Part shown: positions 1 to 5,758 of the stretch, piece by piece
Layout: each line of letters opens with the position of its first letter
Position numbering within the stretch: the stretch's first letter is position 1
DNA from: Nitrospirae bacterium RIFCSPHIGHO2_01_FULL_66_17
GTDB taxonomy: Bacteria; Nitrospirota; Nitrospiria; 2-01-FULL-66-17
Length of the DNA: 8,570 bases
Direction of reading: 5' to 3'
Assembly: GCA_001803875.1 (NCBI GenBank)
Contig: MHEO01000082.1
Location: 18,827 to 27,396, forward strand
Notes under the pieces: model-generated
What the model was told of the DNA's origin: nothing
The model's database searches: none
Seen by the model: the letters and a program-made list of their open reading frames with translations, nothing else
Made by a program: the position numbers and the translations under genes

Positions 1-559
1 TCGGTTCGGCGAGAAACCGCTCGCCGGGCGGACAGAAGGACAGCACGATGCGTCGCTCGACGTGGTCGAACGCGACGACGAGATCGACGAACAGCCAGTG
101 GACGTCCGGAAAGTCCGACGGGCGGAGACGGGAACCCGCGCGCCGGTGGCGGCGGGAGAGGTCGTAGCCGAGGCACCCCACCGCGCCGCCCAGGAACGGC
201 GGGAGGCCGGGGACCGCGGGAACCCGGGATCGGCGCCAGATGCCGAGCAGGACGTCCAGGGGATCGCCGATCGTGGTCGAGGTCGCGCCGGGCGTCTCCG
301 GGTTTCCTCGAGACGGTTCCCAGCGTTCGACGCGGTCGCCGCGCGCGGTGACGATCAGGTAGGGCGAGCCGCCGAGGAACGAATACCGGCCGTGGCCGGC
401 CGCGCGCGCTCCTCGCGGCGCGCTCTCCAGCAGGAATGAGGGCGTGGCGGTTCGGAATATGGGGTAGATGTCCACGGGGCTCGTTCCTACGGCGGGCAGC
501 GTGCCGATCAGCGGGAGCGGGGTGGGGCTGTTGAGGAACGCCGAGTCGTTCGTGATCAC
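1..559 (-). CDS. pabB: Aminodeoxychorismate/anthranilate synthase component I, N-terminal part (partial)
   Basis: The minus strand is open from a GTG at 559 to the left edge, giving 186 residues with no ATG start. It matches the N-terminal domain of the TrpE/PabB family, which converts chorismate to aminodeoxychorismate (folate) or anthranilate (tryptophan). Visible family signatures are FLLESA at about 42-47, GRYSFLGG at about 58-64, GGAVGCLGYDL at about 124-134 and VAFDHVERR at about 162-170. The YDL segment looks more like PabB than TrpE, which usually has YDxVR, but the catalytic C-terminal domain lies outside the window, so the assignment is tentative. The 559 start keeps a stretch (LPLIGTLPA) that aligns with family N-termini. 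A GTG at 475 is an alternative with a weak AGGA upstream. No Shine-Dalgarno sequence precedes 559. The gene is transcribed divergently from the lipoprotein gene. Confidence 0.8.
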   Translation of the reverse strand, partial: MITNDSAFLNSPTPLPLIGTLPAVGTSPVDIYPIFRTATPSFLLESAPRGARAAGHGRYSFLGGSPYLIVTARGDRVERWEPSRGNPETPGATSTTIGDPLDVLLGIWRRSRVPAVPGLPPFLGGAVGCLGYDLSRRHRRAGSRLRPSDFPDVHWLFVDLVVAFDHVERRIVLSFCPPGERFLAEP

Positions 560-565
560 GGGCCC

Positions 566-595
566 ATCTTGGCGGAGCCCTCGCGACGAAGTCAA
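566..595 (-). promoter_or_regulatory. Possible promoter of the pabB-like gene
   Basis: On the minus strand TTGACT (590-595) is followed after 18 bases by CAAGAT (566-571), a good -35 with a weak -10. The expected transcription start, 7 bases beyond the -10, falls on the GTG start codon at 559. That would fit a leaderless mRNA and the absence of a ribosome binding site. Only three of six -10 bases match the consensus, so this is a weak call. Confidence 0.3.
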
Positions 596-739
596 GGCGC
601 GCGTCCTCGCGCAAAAAATGTTCGCCGCACACTTGATTTCTTGAGCCCCCTGGTGTATCTGTATGCCGGTTTAACGCGCGGATCGGCGTCCCTGTCGGGA
701 TGCCGGTGATTGATGACCGACGTGAAAGGGGGTGAATCG

Positions 740-1033
740 ATGAAGAAGCTCGTCGTATTGTTCGTGGTTGCCGCGTTGGCGTTGCTGCCGATGACGGGAT
801 GCGAATCGAAGAAGCTCAAGGAGGAGAACGCCAATCTCAAGCAGCAAGTGGACTCCTTAACCCAAGAGAAGGGCGGCCTGGCGGCGAAGGCCGACGAATT
901 GGGCAAGGCCAACGCCGACCTGCAGCAGAAGGTCAGCCAGTTGGAGAAGAAGGTCGCGGACCTCTCGAAGCCGAAGGCTCCGGCCAAGGCGCCTGCAAAG
1001 GCCCCGGCAAAAGCGCCCGTAAAAAAGAAGTAG
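740..1033 (+). CDS. Small coiled-coil lipoprotein with Lys/Ala/Pro-rich tail (Lpp-like architecture)
   Basis: The product has 97 residues. The start at 740 is chosen because AAAGGGGGTGA (725-735) sits just upstream and because it places a clean signal peptide at the N-terminus; an in-frame ATG at 710 lacks these. Residues 1-21 form a lipoprotein signal (MKK, hydrophobic core, LPMTGC) with the lipidated cysteine predicted at position 21. Leucines then occur at 26, 33, 40, 47, 54, 61, 68 and 75, a continuous heptad series predicting a long parallel coiled coil. Residues 78-97 are a KAPA-type repeat ending in three lysines. The layout resembles Braun's lipoprotein: lipid anchor, coil trimer and C-terminal lysine. 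Homology is not evident, so a structural envelope role is inferred. The gene is monocistronic with a terminator 30 bases after its stop. Confidence 0.85.
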   Translation: MKKLVVLFVVAALALLPMTGCESKKLKEENANLKQQVDSLTQEKGGLAAKADELGKANADLQQKVSQLEKKVADLSKPKAPAKAPAKAPAKAPVKKK

Positions 1034-1061
1034 ATTCCGTCGTTTTGAGGCGGTGTAACCG

Positions 1062-1094
1062 AAGGGCGGACCAATTGGTCCGCCCTTTGTTTAT
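1062..1094 (+). terminator. Rho-independent terminator after the lipoprotein gene
   Basis: A perfect 26-bp palindrome (1062-1087) with 11 GC-rich pairs around AATT is followed by TTTGTTTAT. It lies 29 bases after the lipoprotein stop and before the promoter of the next operon, so it separates the two units. Confidence 0.9.
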
Positions 1095-1106
1095 CTTGAG
1101 CGCGGT

Positions 1107-1134
1107 TTGACAGCCGTCGCGGCCCATTTATAGT
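1107..1134 (+). promoter_or_regulatory. Near-consensus sigma70-type promoter of the FHA/c-di-GMP operon
   Basis: TTGACA (1107-1112) is a perfect -35, and TATAGT (1129-1134) matches the -10 at five of six bases, with a 16-base spacer. It lies between the upstream terminator and the FHA gene, predicting a start near 1141 and a leader of about 30 bases. The strong match suggests house-keeping-level expression. Confidence 0.75.
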
Positions 1135-1172
1135 TAGCTCATCCATTGACCCACCGACGGAGATTCAACGCT

Positions 1173-1544
1173 ATGGATGAGGAAACCATTCGCCCCGACA
1201 TGGCGCACCCCTATCTCTCGGGGGCGGATCCCCGCGTTCCGGCGCTCAACGTCCTGAGCGGTCCCCTGGAGGGCCGGGAGTATCGGCTGACGAACGAGCT
1301 CTACGTGATCGGCCGCGATCCGGAATCCGACATCGTCATCGACCAGCGCGAGGTCTCCCGCAGGCACGCCAAGATCATGAGGATGGCCAGCGAGTATCTT
1401 CTGGCGGATCTCTCCAGCGCCAACGGGGTCTACGTCAACAATCTCAAGCTGGATCGGCACGTCCTCGCGCACGGCGACGTGTTCCAAATCGGATCCTGCG
1501 TGTTTCAGTTCGTCTGGGATCGCGGCGAGGCGGCCAGCCGATGA
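1173..1544 (+). CDS. FHA domain protein
   Basis: This 123-residue protein consists almost entirely of one forkhead-associated domain, a module that binds phosphothreonine peptides. The sequence shows the expected conserved points: IGRDPESDIVI, then VSRRHAKI (Ser and Arg/His of the phosphopeptide pocket), and LSSANGVYVNN (the conserved S-x-NG-x-x-VN loop). The N-terminal 30 residues are polar and contain threonine and serine but no clear domain. The ATG at 1173 is chosen because GGAGA (1159-1163) stands nine bases before it; a TTG at 1146 would extend the frame but lies too close to the promoter and lacks such a site. Its stop overlaps the start of the next gene (ATGA at 1541-1544), implying translational coupling. 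It is probably the phospho-signal reader or adaptor for the c-di-GMP enzyme that follows; the cognate Ser/Thr kinase is not in the window. Confidence 0.9.
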   Translation: MDEETIRPDMAHPYLSGADPRVPALNVLSGPLEGREYRLTNELYVIGRDPESDIVIDQREVSRRHAKIMRMASEYLLADLSSANGVYVNNLKLDRHVLAHGDVFQIGSCVFQFVWDRGEAASR

Positions 1545-3193
1545 GCGTGAGAAGCCGGAAAGCGGAGTCCCCTAAACTCTCGGCGGTGCCGGCGCGTGCA
1601 CGGGACCGCCGTGGCGACGCCTCCCGCGGGGCGGCGCCCGTGCAGCGGACCGACGCGCGCGAGCTGGCCAAGCTGATGAGCCACCTGCCCGGGATGGTCT
1701 ACCGCTTCCGGACCGACCGGGACGGGACGATGGAGTTCGTCAGCGACGGGTGTCTTGATCTGACGGGATATCGGGCCGCCGATTTCCTCGATCACGGCGT
1801 CTCCTATCGTCAACAGGTGGTGCACCCTGACGATCGAGAATCCGCCTGGCGGAACATCCGGACCGCGCTCCGAGAGAAACGGGCGTTCCAGGTGGTGTAT
1901 CGCATTCGCACTGCTGACGCGAGCGAAAAGTGGGTGTCGGAGCAGGGGCGGGGAATCTTCGCGCCGGACGGCGCATTGACCGGGGTGGAGGGGTTCGTCA
2001 GCGACGTCAGCGAGTGCAAGCGGGCCGAGCTGTCGTTGGCCGAACAGGCGGTGCGCGATGTCCTCACGGGGTTGTACAACCGGCGGTATTTCGACGAGCA
2101 GATCGCATCCGAGCTGGCCAGGGCGCGCCGCACCAATCAGTTCGTCGCCTTCCTGCTGTGCGATCTGGATCGATTCAAGTCGATCAACGACACGAAGGGG
2201 CACCTGGCGGGAGACGAGATCCTCCGGTCGGTGGCGAGAACGATTCAATCCTGCACGCGCGGGACCGACCTGATCGTCCGCTGGGGCGGGGATGAGATCG
2301 TGGTGGTGCTGACCGAGACCGGTCAGGCGGGCGGGCTCATCGTGGGTCAGCGGATCCGGCGCGAGCTCCGGCGGATGAGCGAGGCCCGAGGACTCGGTCT
2401 GGACATGAGCATCGGGATCGCCATGTACCCCGAACACGGCGAGACGGCGGATGCGCTCATCCGGCTGGCCGACCGGGCGCTCTACATCGCCAAGAAGAGC
2501 GGCGACAAGATTCACATCGGCGAGGAGCACTATCGCCTGGACGAGCAAGCCATCAAGGTCGTCTTCCAGCCGGTCGTGGACGTGTGGTCGGATCAGGTGT
2601 TGGGGCACGAGGCGCTGAGCCGGGATCCTCAGGGGCGGCTGAGCATCCTCGAGTTGTTCAAGAAGTACCACGCCGTTGGCCAGCTCGACGAGCTCAAGCG
2701 GATCTGCTTCGTGGAACAGTTGCGGGTGGCCGCCGAGCTGAAACTGTCACGGGTCTTCCTCAACGTCGATCTGACTTCCCTCGAGCACCTCGACTCGGTG
2801 GTCAAACCGCCCGGCATGGACGTGATCCTGGAGATTTCCGAGGTGGAGGCGCTGCACGACGTCGAGAACCACCTGGCCATCGCGACGAAGTGGCGCGCGA
2901 AGGGGTTCAAGTTCGCCATCGACGATTTCGGGGCGGGGTTCGTGTCGCTGCCGTTCATCGCCCGGTTGATGCCGGAATACATCAAGATCGACCGCTCGCT
3001 CGTCATCCAGAGCGCGTCGTCCGACACGTTCAAGGGATTTTCGAGGCACCTGCTCCTCGCCCTGCGGATGTACGCGACCGAGGGCATCATCGCCGAGGGG
3101 ATCGAAACGGAGAAGGAGCTTCAGGCGATGAAGGGGATCGGGATTTTCCTGGTGCAGGGTTTCTTGCTTGGCAAACCCAAAGAGATGACCTAG
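1541..3193 (+). CDS. PAS-GGDEF-EAL cyclic-di-GMP synthase/phosphodiesterase
   Basis: This 550-residue protein has no evident membrane segment and is predicted cytoplasmic. Residues 1-40 are basic and low in order. A PAS domain of the PAS_3 type covers about 45-160 (HPDDRE at 95-100). A GGDEF domain covers about 170-325, with DxLTGLYNRR, the metal-site aspartate in CDLDRFK (208-213) and the active-site loop GGDEI at 249-253. R240-D243 (RGTD), five residues before that loop, match the RxxD product-inhibition site. The EAL domain covers about 333-550. Its usual metal and catalytic positions are present: E357 in EAL, N408, E431, D461/D462, K482, E519 in EGIET and Q539. Both activities are therefore plausible, with PAS sensing and feedback control. 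The fifth loop residue is Ile instead of Phe, an uncommon change. It is co-translated with the FHA gene and faces nuoF convergently. Confidence 0.95.
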   Translation: MSVRSRKAESPKLSAVPARARDRRGDASRGAAPVQRTDARELAKLMSHLPGMVYRFRTDRDGTMEFVSDGCLDLTGYRAADFLDHGVSYRQQVVHPDDRESAWRNIRTALREKRAFQVVYRIRTADASEKWVSEQGRGIFAPDGALTGVEGFVSDVSECKRAELSLAEQAVRDVLTGLYNRRYFDEQIASELARARRTNQFVAFLLCDLDRFKSINDTKGHLAGDEILRSVARTIQSCTRGTDLIVRWGGDEIVVVLTETGQAGGLIVGQRIRRELRRMSEARGLGLDMSIGIAMYPEHGETADALIRLADRALYIAKKSGDKIHIGEEHYRLDEQAIKVVFQPVVDVWSDQVLGHEALSRDPQGRLSILELFKKYHAVGQLDELKRICFVEQLRVAAELKLSRVFLNVDLTSLEHLDSVVKPPGMDVILEISEVEALHDVENHLAIATKWRAKGFKFAIDDFGAGFVSLPFIARLMPEYIKIDRSLVIQSASSDTFKGFSRHLLLALRMYATEGIIAEGIETEKELQAMKGIGIFLVQGFLLGKPKEMT

Positions 3194-3218
3194 CCGCCTG
3201 CCCGAGTCATCGGGTGGT

Positions 3219-3344
3219 GGAGCCTGTTCAGGAATGCGTCAGATGCAAGGCGGAGCGAGGAATCCCCCCGGAGCGTACTGAGTCGTACGTGAGGAGGGAT
3301 TCCGAAGCGACAACGCCGCAGATGACCATTCATGGACAGGCTCC
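3219..3344. repeat. 126-bp imperfect palindromic repeat, copy 1, between convergent genes
   Basis: The ends GGAGCCTGTTCA (3219-3230) and TGGACAGGCTCC (3333-3344) are inverted copies, 11 of 12 paired plus a wobble. Inside are a second pair of arms, GGAATCCC (3259-3266) and GGGATTCC (3296-3303), and a core CGTAC/GTACG (3274-3289), so the whole element can fold as one long hairpin. It fills the gap between the GGDEF-EAL gene and the nuoF-like gene and ends at the base before the nuoF stop codon. An inverted relative of the same length occurs at 8293-8418, with homology extending left to 3214. No transposase is present. It probably acts as a two-way terminator or mRNA stabiliser. Confidence 0.85.
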
Positions 3345-4748
3345 TCAGATCCGGCGCGAGCGCTGATGATCGTCCGGCACGAGCACGGGCGAGGCCGAAC
3401 CCGCCGGGCGGTCCAGCTCGCCGTCCATCGTGTCGAACACGAAGTCCTTCCCGTTAAAGTCCAGGATTTTGGGGATCGGCAGCTTGCGCGGCGTGGGGCA
3501 TGACCGTCCCACATGGTTGGAAAACTCCTCGGGGAAATGCTTGAGGATGCTCCGCACGATGATGGACTCGGCGTTGATCAGGAAGCAGCGGCCTTTGCCG
3601 GGCATGCGCTCGGTGATCGACCACGCCTCGATCATGTCCTCCTCGGTGCCCGTGCCTTGCTCCATCTTGAGCACGCGGTGGGTGATCTCCTTCGTGCTCC
3701 AGTTGCACGAGAAGCACTGGCCGCAGCTTTCGTTGGCGAAGAAGCGCGAGAAATTGTACGCCACGTGGACCATGCACGCCGTGTCGTCGTACACGATCAC
3801 GCAGCCGGAGCCCAGCCCCGAGTCCACCTTCTTGAGCGCGTCGAAATCGAGCGGGGTGTCGAACAGGTCGGGCGTGAGCAGCCCGCACGACGGCCCTCCG
3901 GGGAACACCGCCTTGAACGTCCGGCCGGGCTTGGGGCCGCCGGCAACCGCGAGCAGCTGCGTCATCGTGGTGCCCATCGGCAGCTCGTAGTACCCCGGCT
4001 TGGCCACGTCGCCGGACACCGTCCAGATGAAGGTGCCCGGGCTCCTCGGCGTGCCCATGCTCCGAAACCAGTCCGCGCCGTTGCGCATGATGTGGGCGAC
4101 GTGCGACAGCGTTTCGACGTTGTTGACCACGACCGGCGACGCGATGCCGCCCCCGGAAAACGGCAGGCCCCACTCGAACGGCTTGACCTGCCGGGGCATC
4201 GCCGCGTTCCCCATGATCGTTTCGAGCATCGCGGTCTCTTCGCCGAACAGGTAGGTGGCCGGACCGATCGACAACTCGATCGTCACTCGCCGTCCCGATT
4301 TCAGCACGTTGGGACCGATGTAGCCCTTCGCCTCGCACTCGGCGAGGGCGTCGCGCAGTCGTTGAATCTGCCGGGTGAAAATTTCCTTGAGGCAGATGAA
4401 GGCCCTGTCGGCTTCGATCGTCAGCGACGCGATCGCCACGCCCTCGATCAATTGGTAGGGGTTCAGCAGGAGGAGCGGCCGGTCTTTGTATGTACCCGGT
4501 TCCCCCTCGGCGCCGTTGCACGCGAGGTACTTCCTCCCGTCGGGCGACTCCTTCTGGCGCGTCCCGGCCCATTTGATGCCGGTGGGGAATCCCGCGCCGC
4601 CGCGTCCGCGGAGACCGGACTTCTTGATCTCCTCGATGACCGCGTCGGGCGACATGGACAGCGCCTTCTCCAGGCCCCGCCATCCGCCGGTCTTCGCGTA
4701 TTCCTCGGCGGTGGTGATCTCGTGATCGGGAAGCAGGTATCCGGGCAC
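3345..4748 (-). CDS. nuoF: NuoF-like NADH-binding FMN/Fe-S subunit of an NADH:quinone oxidoreductase-type complex
   Basis: The 467-residue product belongs to the NuoF/Nqo1 (51 kDa) family, which oxidises NADH through FMN and passes electrons to a [4Fe-4S] cluster on the cytoplasmic arm of complex I and related hydrogenases or formate dehydrogenases. The FMN/NADH region shows LRGRGGAGFP (46-55), GEPGTYKDR (82-90) and FGEETA (168-173). Cluster ligands are C342, C345 and C348 in ESCGQCFSC, with C388 forty residues on, very close to the canonical spacing. Length fits a NuoF without an extra thioredoxin-like domain. The start is GTG, with AGGAGG five bases upstream. The last 30 residues look like a non-conserved tail, and the stop abuts the 126-bp repeat. 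No other nuo gene is adjacent, so the complex it serves cannot be told from the window. TPC after ESCGQC, usual in NuoF, is replaced by FSC. Confidence 0.9.
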   Translation of the reverse strand: MPGYLLPDHEITTAEEYAKTGGWRGLEKALSMSPDAVIEEIKKSGLRGRGGAGFPTGIKWAGTRQKESPDGRKYLACNGAEGEPGTYKDRPLLLLNPYQLIEGVAIASLTIEADRAFICLKEIFTRQIQRLRDALAECEAKGYIGPNVLKSGRRVTIELSIGPATYLFGEETAMLETIMGNAAMPRQVKPFEWGLPFSGGGIASPVVVNNVETLSHVAHIMRNGADWFRSMGTPRSPGTFIWTVSGDVAKPGYYELPMGTTMTQLLAVAGGPKPGRTFKAVFPGGPSCGLLTPDLFDTPLDFDALKKVDSGLGSGCVIVYDDTACMVHVAYNFSRFFANESCGQCFSCNWSTKEITHRVLKMEQGTGTEEDMIEAWSITERMPGKGRCFLINAESIIVRSILKHFPEEFSNHVGRSCPTPRKLPIPKILDFNGKDFVFDTMDGELDRPAGSASPVLVPDDHQRSRRI

Positions 4749-4812
4749 AATGACCTCCTGTGATCGGCGTCGATCAGACCGTCGCGGCCGGGCGAGCGGT
4801 CGTTAAGCCGCA

Positions 4813-4843
4813 ATTATATCGCACATTCGCGGCCAAGACTCAA
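4813..4843 (-). promoter_or_regulatory. Promoter of the nuoF-like gene
   Basis: The minus strand carries a perfect TATAAT (4813-4818) preceded by TTGAGT (4838-4843) at a 19-base spacer, a little longer than ideal. It predicts a start near 4806 and a leader of about 58 bases that ends in the AGGAGG ribosome site. The -10 is the most convincing part. Confidence 0.55.
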
Positions 4844-4923
4844 GCCCCGGTCTCCCGCGCGACGGCCCCGGGAGCGACCGGAAGGGCACAGAATAAAGCA
4901 GAGCGAGGGGGCAAGTCAATGAG

Positions 4924-4970
4924 AAATCCCCCCTCACCCCCCTTTGACAAAGGGGGGTGAGGGGGGATTT
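4924..4970. repeat. 47-bp perfect palindrome (MITE/terminator-like)
   Basis: Arms of 23 bases (4924-4946 and 4948-4970) are exact inverted complements around a single central A, with C6/G6 runs and AAAT/ATTT ends. Palindromes of this AAATCCCCCC...GGGGGGATTT type are known as dispersed repeats in several bacterial groups. Here it lies 22 bases beyond the stop of the exported-protein gene and upstream of the nuoF promoter, where its hairpin could end or protect transcripts. There is no proper U tract beyond a short TTTT. Confidence 0.9.
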
Positions 4971-4991
4971 TCCGAGTAGAACGATGGGCGG

Positions 4992-5528
4992 TCAGACGGC
5001 GAACTTTTTTGGCGCGCAGCGGCCGCCGCGTTCGATGGCGACCGCGTTGTCGGCGATCGTCACCACGTACGCGCGGTCCCTGGCGGTCACCAGCCGGCGC
5101 TCGACGATCAGCGTCGTGCGGCCGTCGTCCCACATCTCCACGTCGCCGTTGGGGGTGGGGAGGTGAAAGCCGGCGCCGTACTCGCGGATGGCGCCGGACA
5201 GAAAGGCCTTCCAGGGCATGCTCGACGAGTAGGCGACGGAGTGCGTGATCTCGATCTGCGAGAGCCGCCCCGCGGTGAACGTGCACCAGATGCCGGTCAC
5301 GTTGACCCGCAGCCCGACGACCGAGAACAGCCGCTCGTCGCCCAACGCGCCGATCTCCTCGGCCGGCACTGTGGCCAGAAAGTCATCGATCGGCATGCCG
5401 AGCTCAAACGGCGCGAGCACCCGCGTGATCGAGATGGTGGCCACGGCAAACGGCGCCGAGAACACCACCCATACCGCCGCGAGCCACGCTGCGGGACGGC
5501 AAATTCTTCGAGCCATCGCAACGCTCAT
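4992..5528 (-). CDS. Exported hypothetical protein
   Basis: I do not recognise this 178-residue protein. Residues 1-30 form a Sec-type signal: basic residues at 7-11, a hydrophobic core from about 13 to 29, and a likely cleavage site after AVA at 28-30. There is no lipobox cysteine near the cleavage site, so the mature protein of about 148 residues is predicted periplasmic or secreted. It is rich in short beta-like segments (LFSVVGLRVNVTGIWCTF, TLIVERR, AYVVTIADNAVAI) with acidic turns, which suggests a small beta-rich fold. The mature part holds two cysteines. Two starts are possible, at 5528 and 5516; neither has a good Shine-Dalgarno sequence. The first coincides with the predicted transcription start of the promoter at 5535-5564, so it is preferred. 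The gene stands alone, with a palindrome downstream. Confidence 0.75.
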   Translation of the reverse strand: MSVAMARRICRPAAWLAAVWVVFSAPFAVATISITRVLAPFELGMPIDDFLATVPAEEIGALGDERLFSVVGLRVNVTGIWCTFTAGRLSQIEITHSVAYSSSMPWKAFLSGAIREYGAGFHLPTPNGDVEMWDDGRTTLIVERRLVTARDRAYVVTIADNAVAIERGGRCAPKKFAV

Positions 5529-5534
5529 GGGATC

Positions 5535-5564
5535 AGTCTAGGCGAGCCGAAGAGGGGAACGCAA
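5535..5564 (-). promoter_or_regulatory. Promoter of the exported-protein gene, possibly leaderless
   Basis: On the minus strand TTGCGT (5559-5564) is followed after 18 bases by TAGACT (5535-5540). Transcription would start 7 bases further on, at 5528, which is the A of the ATG. With no ribosome site upstream, a leaderless mRNA is the simplest reading. Confidence 0.5.
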
Positions 5565-5585
5565 GCCCTCAGGACAGAGGGCGGG

Positions 5586-5649
5586 CAAACAAAAACCCGG
5601 AAGCGGATCCTGCGATCCTGGTGCGGCTCCGGCGTCCGCGCTTCCGGGT
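5586..5649 (-). terminator. Rho-independent terminator, minus strand
   Basis: Eleven-base arms ACCCGGAAGCG and CGCTTCCGGGT (5595-5605 and 5639-5649) pair perfectly around a 33-base loop that can itself fold (GGATC/GATCC; GCGG/CCGC). On the minus strand the stem is followed by TTTTTGTTTG (5585-5594). The only upstream source of transcripts is the promoter at 5890-5919. Confidence 0.8.
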
Positions 5650-5698
5650 CTGGTGGCGCTGGGTGTTTCGTCCCAGCTTCGCCGAAGGAAGGCGTGGC

Positions 5699-5743
5699 CT
5701 AGGACGCCGCCACCTCACTCGCCGTAGGGTTGGTACTGCCCAC
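5699..5743 (-). CDS. Putative 14-residue peptide ORF with extended Shine-Dalgarno
   Basis: A GTG at 5743 opens a frame reading MGSTNPTASEVAAS before TAG. An in-frame ATG at 5761 would give 20 residues (adding MKGGGP), but it lies before the ribosome site and has none of its own. The GTG has the ideal seven-base spacing from GGAGG. The peptide is small, polar and rich in Ala, Ser and Thr, with no cysteine or hydrophobic segment, so neither a toxin nor a leader with repeated amino-acid codons is indicated. Translation is suggested mainly by the ribosome site; function is unknown. Confidence 0.35.
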   Translation of the reverse strand: MGSTNPTASEVAAS

Positions 5744-5758
5744 TGGACCACCTCCTTT
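5744..5758 (-). promoter_or_regulatory. Extended Shine-Dalgarno sequence
   Basis: The minus strand reads AAAGGAGGTGGTCCA, matching 14 of 15 bases of the complement of a typical 16S rRNA 3' end (AAAGGAGGTGATCCA). It is by far the strongest ribosome site in the window yet precedes only a 14-codon frame. Confidence 0.7.

Noticed and set aside
62..439. 125-codon plus-strand frame at the left edge
   Set aside because: Antisense to the recognisable PabB/TrpE N-terminal domain.
633..661. TTGATT and TATCTG as a promoter for the lipoprotein gene
   Set aside because: Spacing is 17 bases but the -10 matches at only three positions; a promoter must lie in 560-720, yet I cannot place it with confidence.
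592..1146. 184-codon minus-strand frame over the lipoprotein gene
   Set aside because: It is the antisense of a gene with a clear ribosome site, signal peptide and terminator; its GAFAGAFAG runs are merely the complement of the KAPA repeat codons.
1505..2671. 388-codon minus-strand frame antisense to the GGDEF-EAL gene
   Set aside because: High-GC shadow frame; the plus strand has unambiguous PAS, GGDEF and EAL motifs.
3219..3344. Insertion sequence or CRISPR-related reading of the 126-bp repeats
   Set aside because: No transposase, no clear target duplication beyond shared flanks, and no regular short repeats with spacers.
5650..5700. Possible c-di-GMP (GEMM) riboswitch, prompted by GGGACG and AAAC on the minus strand
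   Set aside because: The paired core GGGCAAACC and the tetraloop-receptor arrangement are missing, so the resemblance is limited to a short motif.
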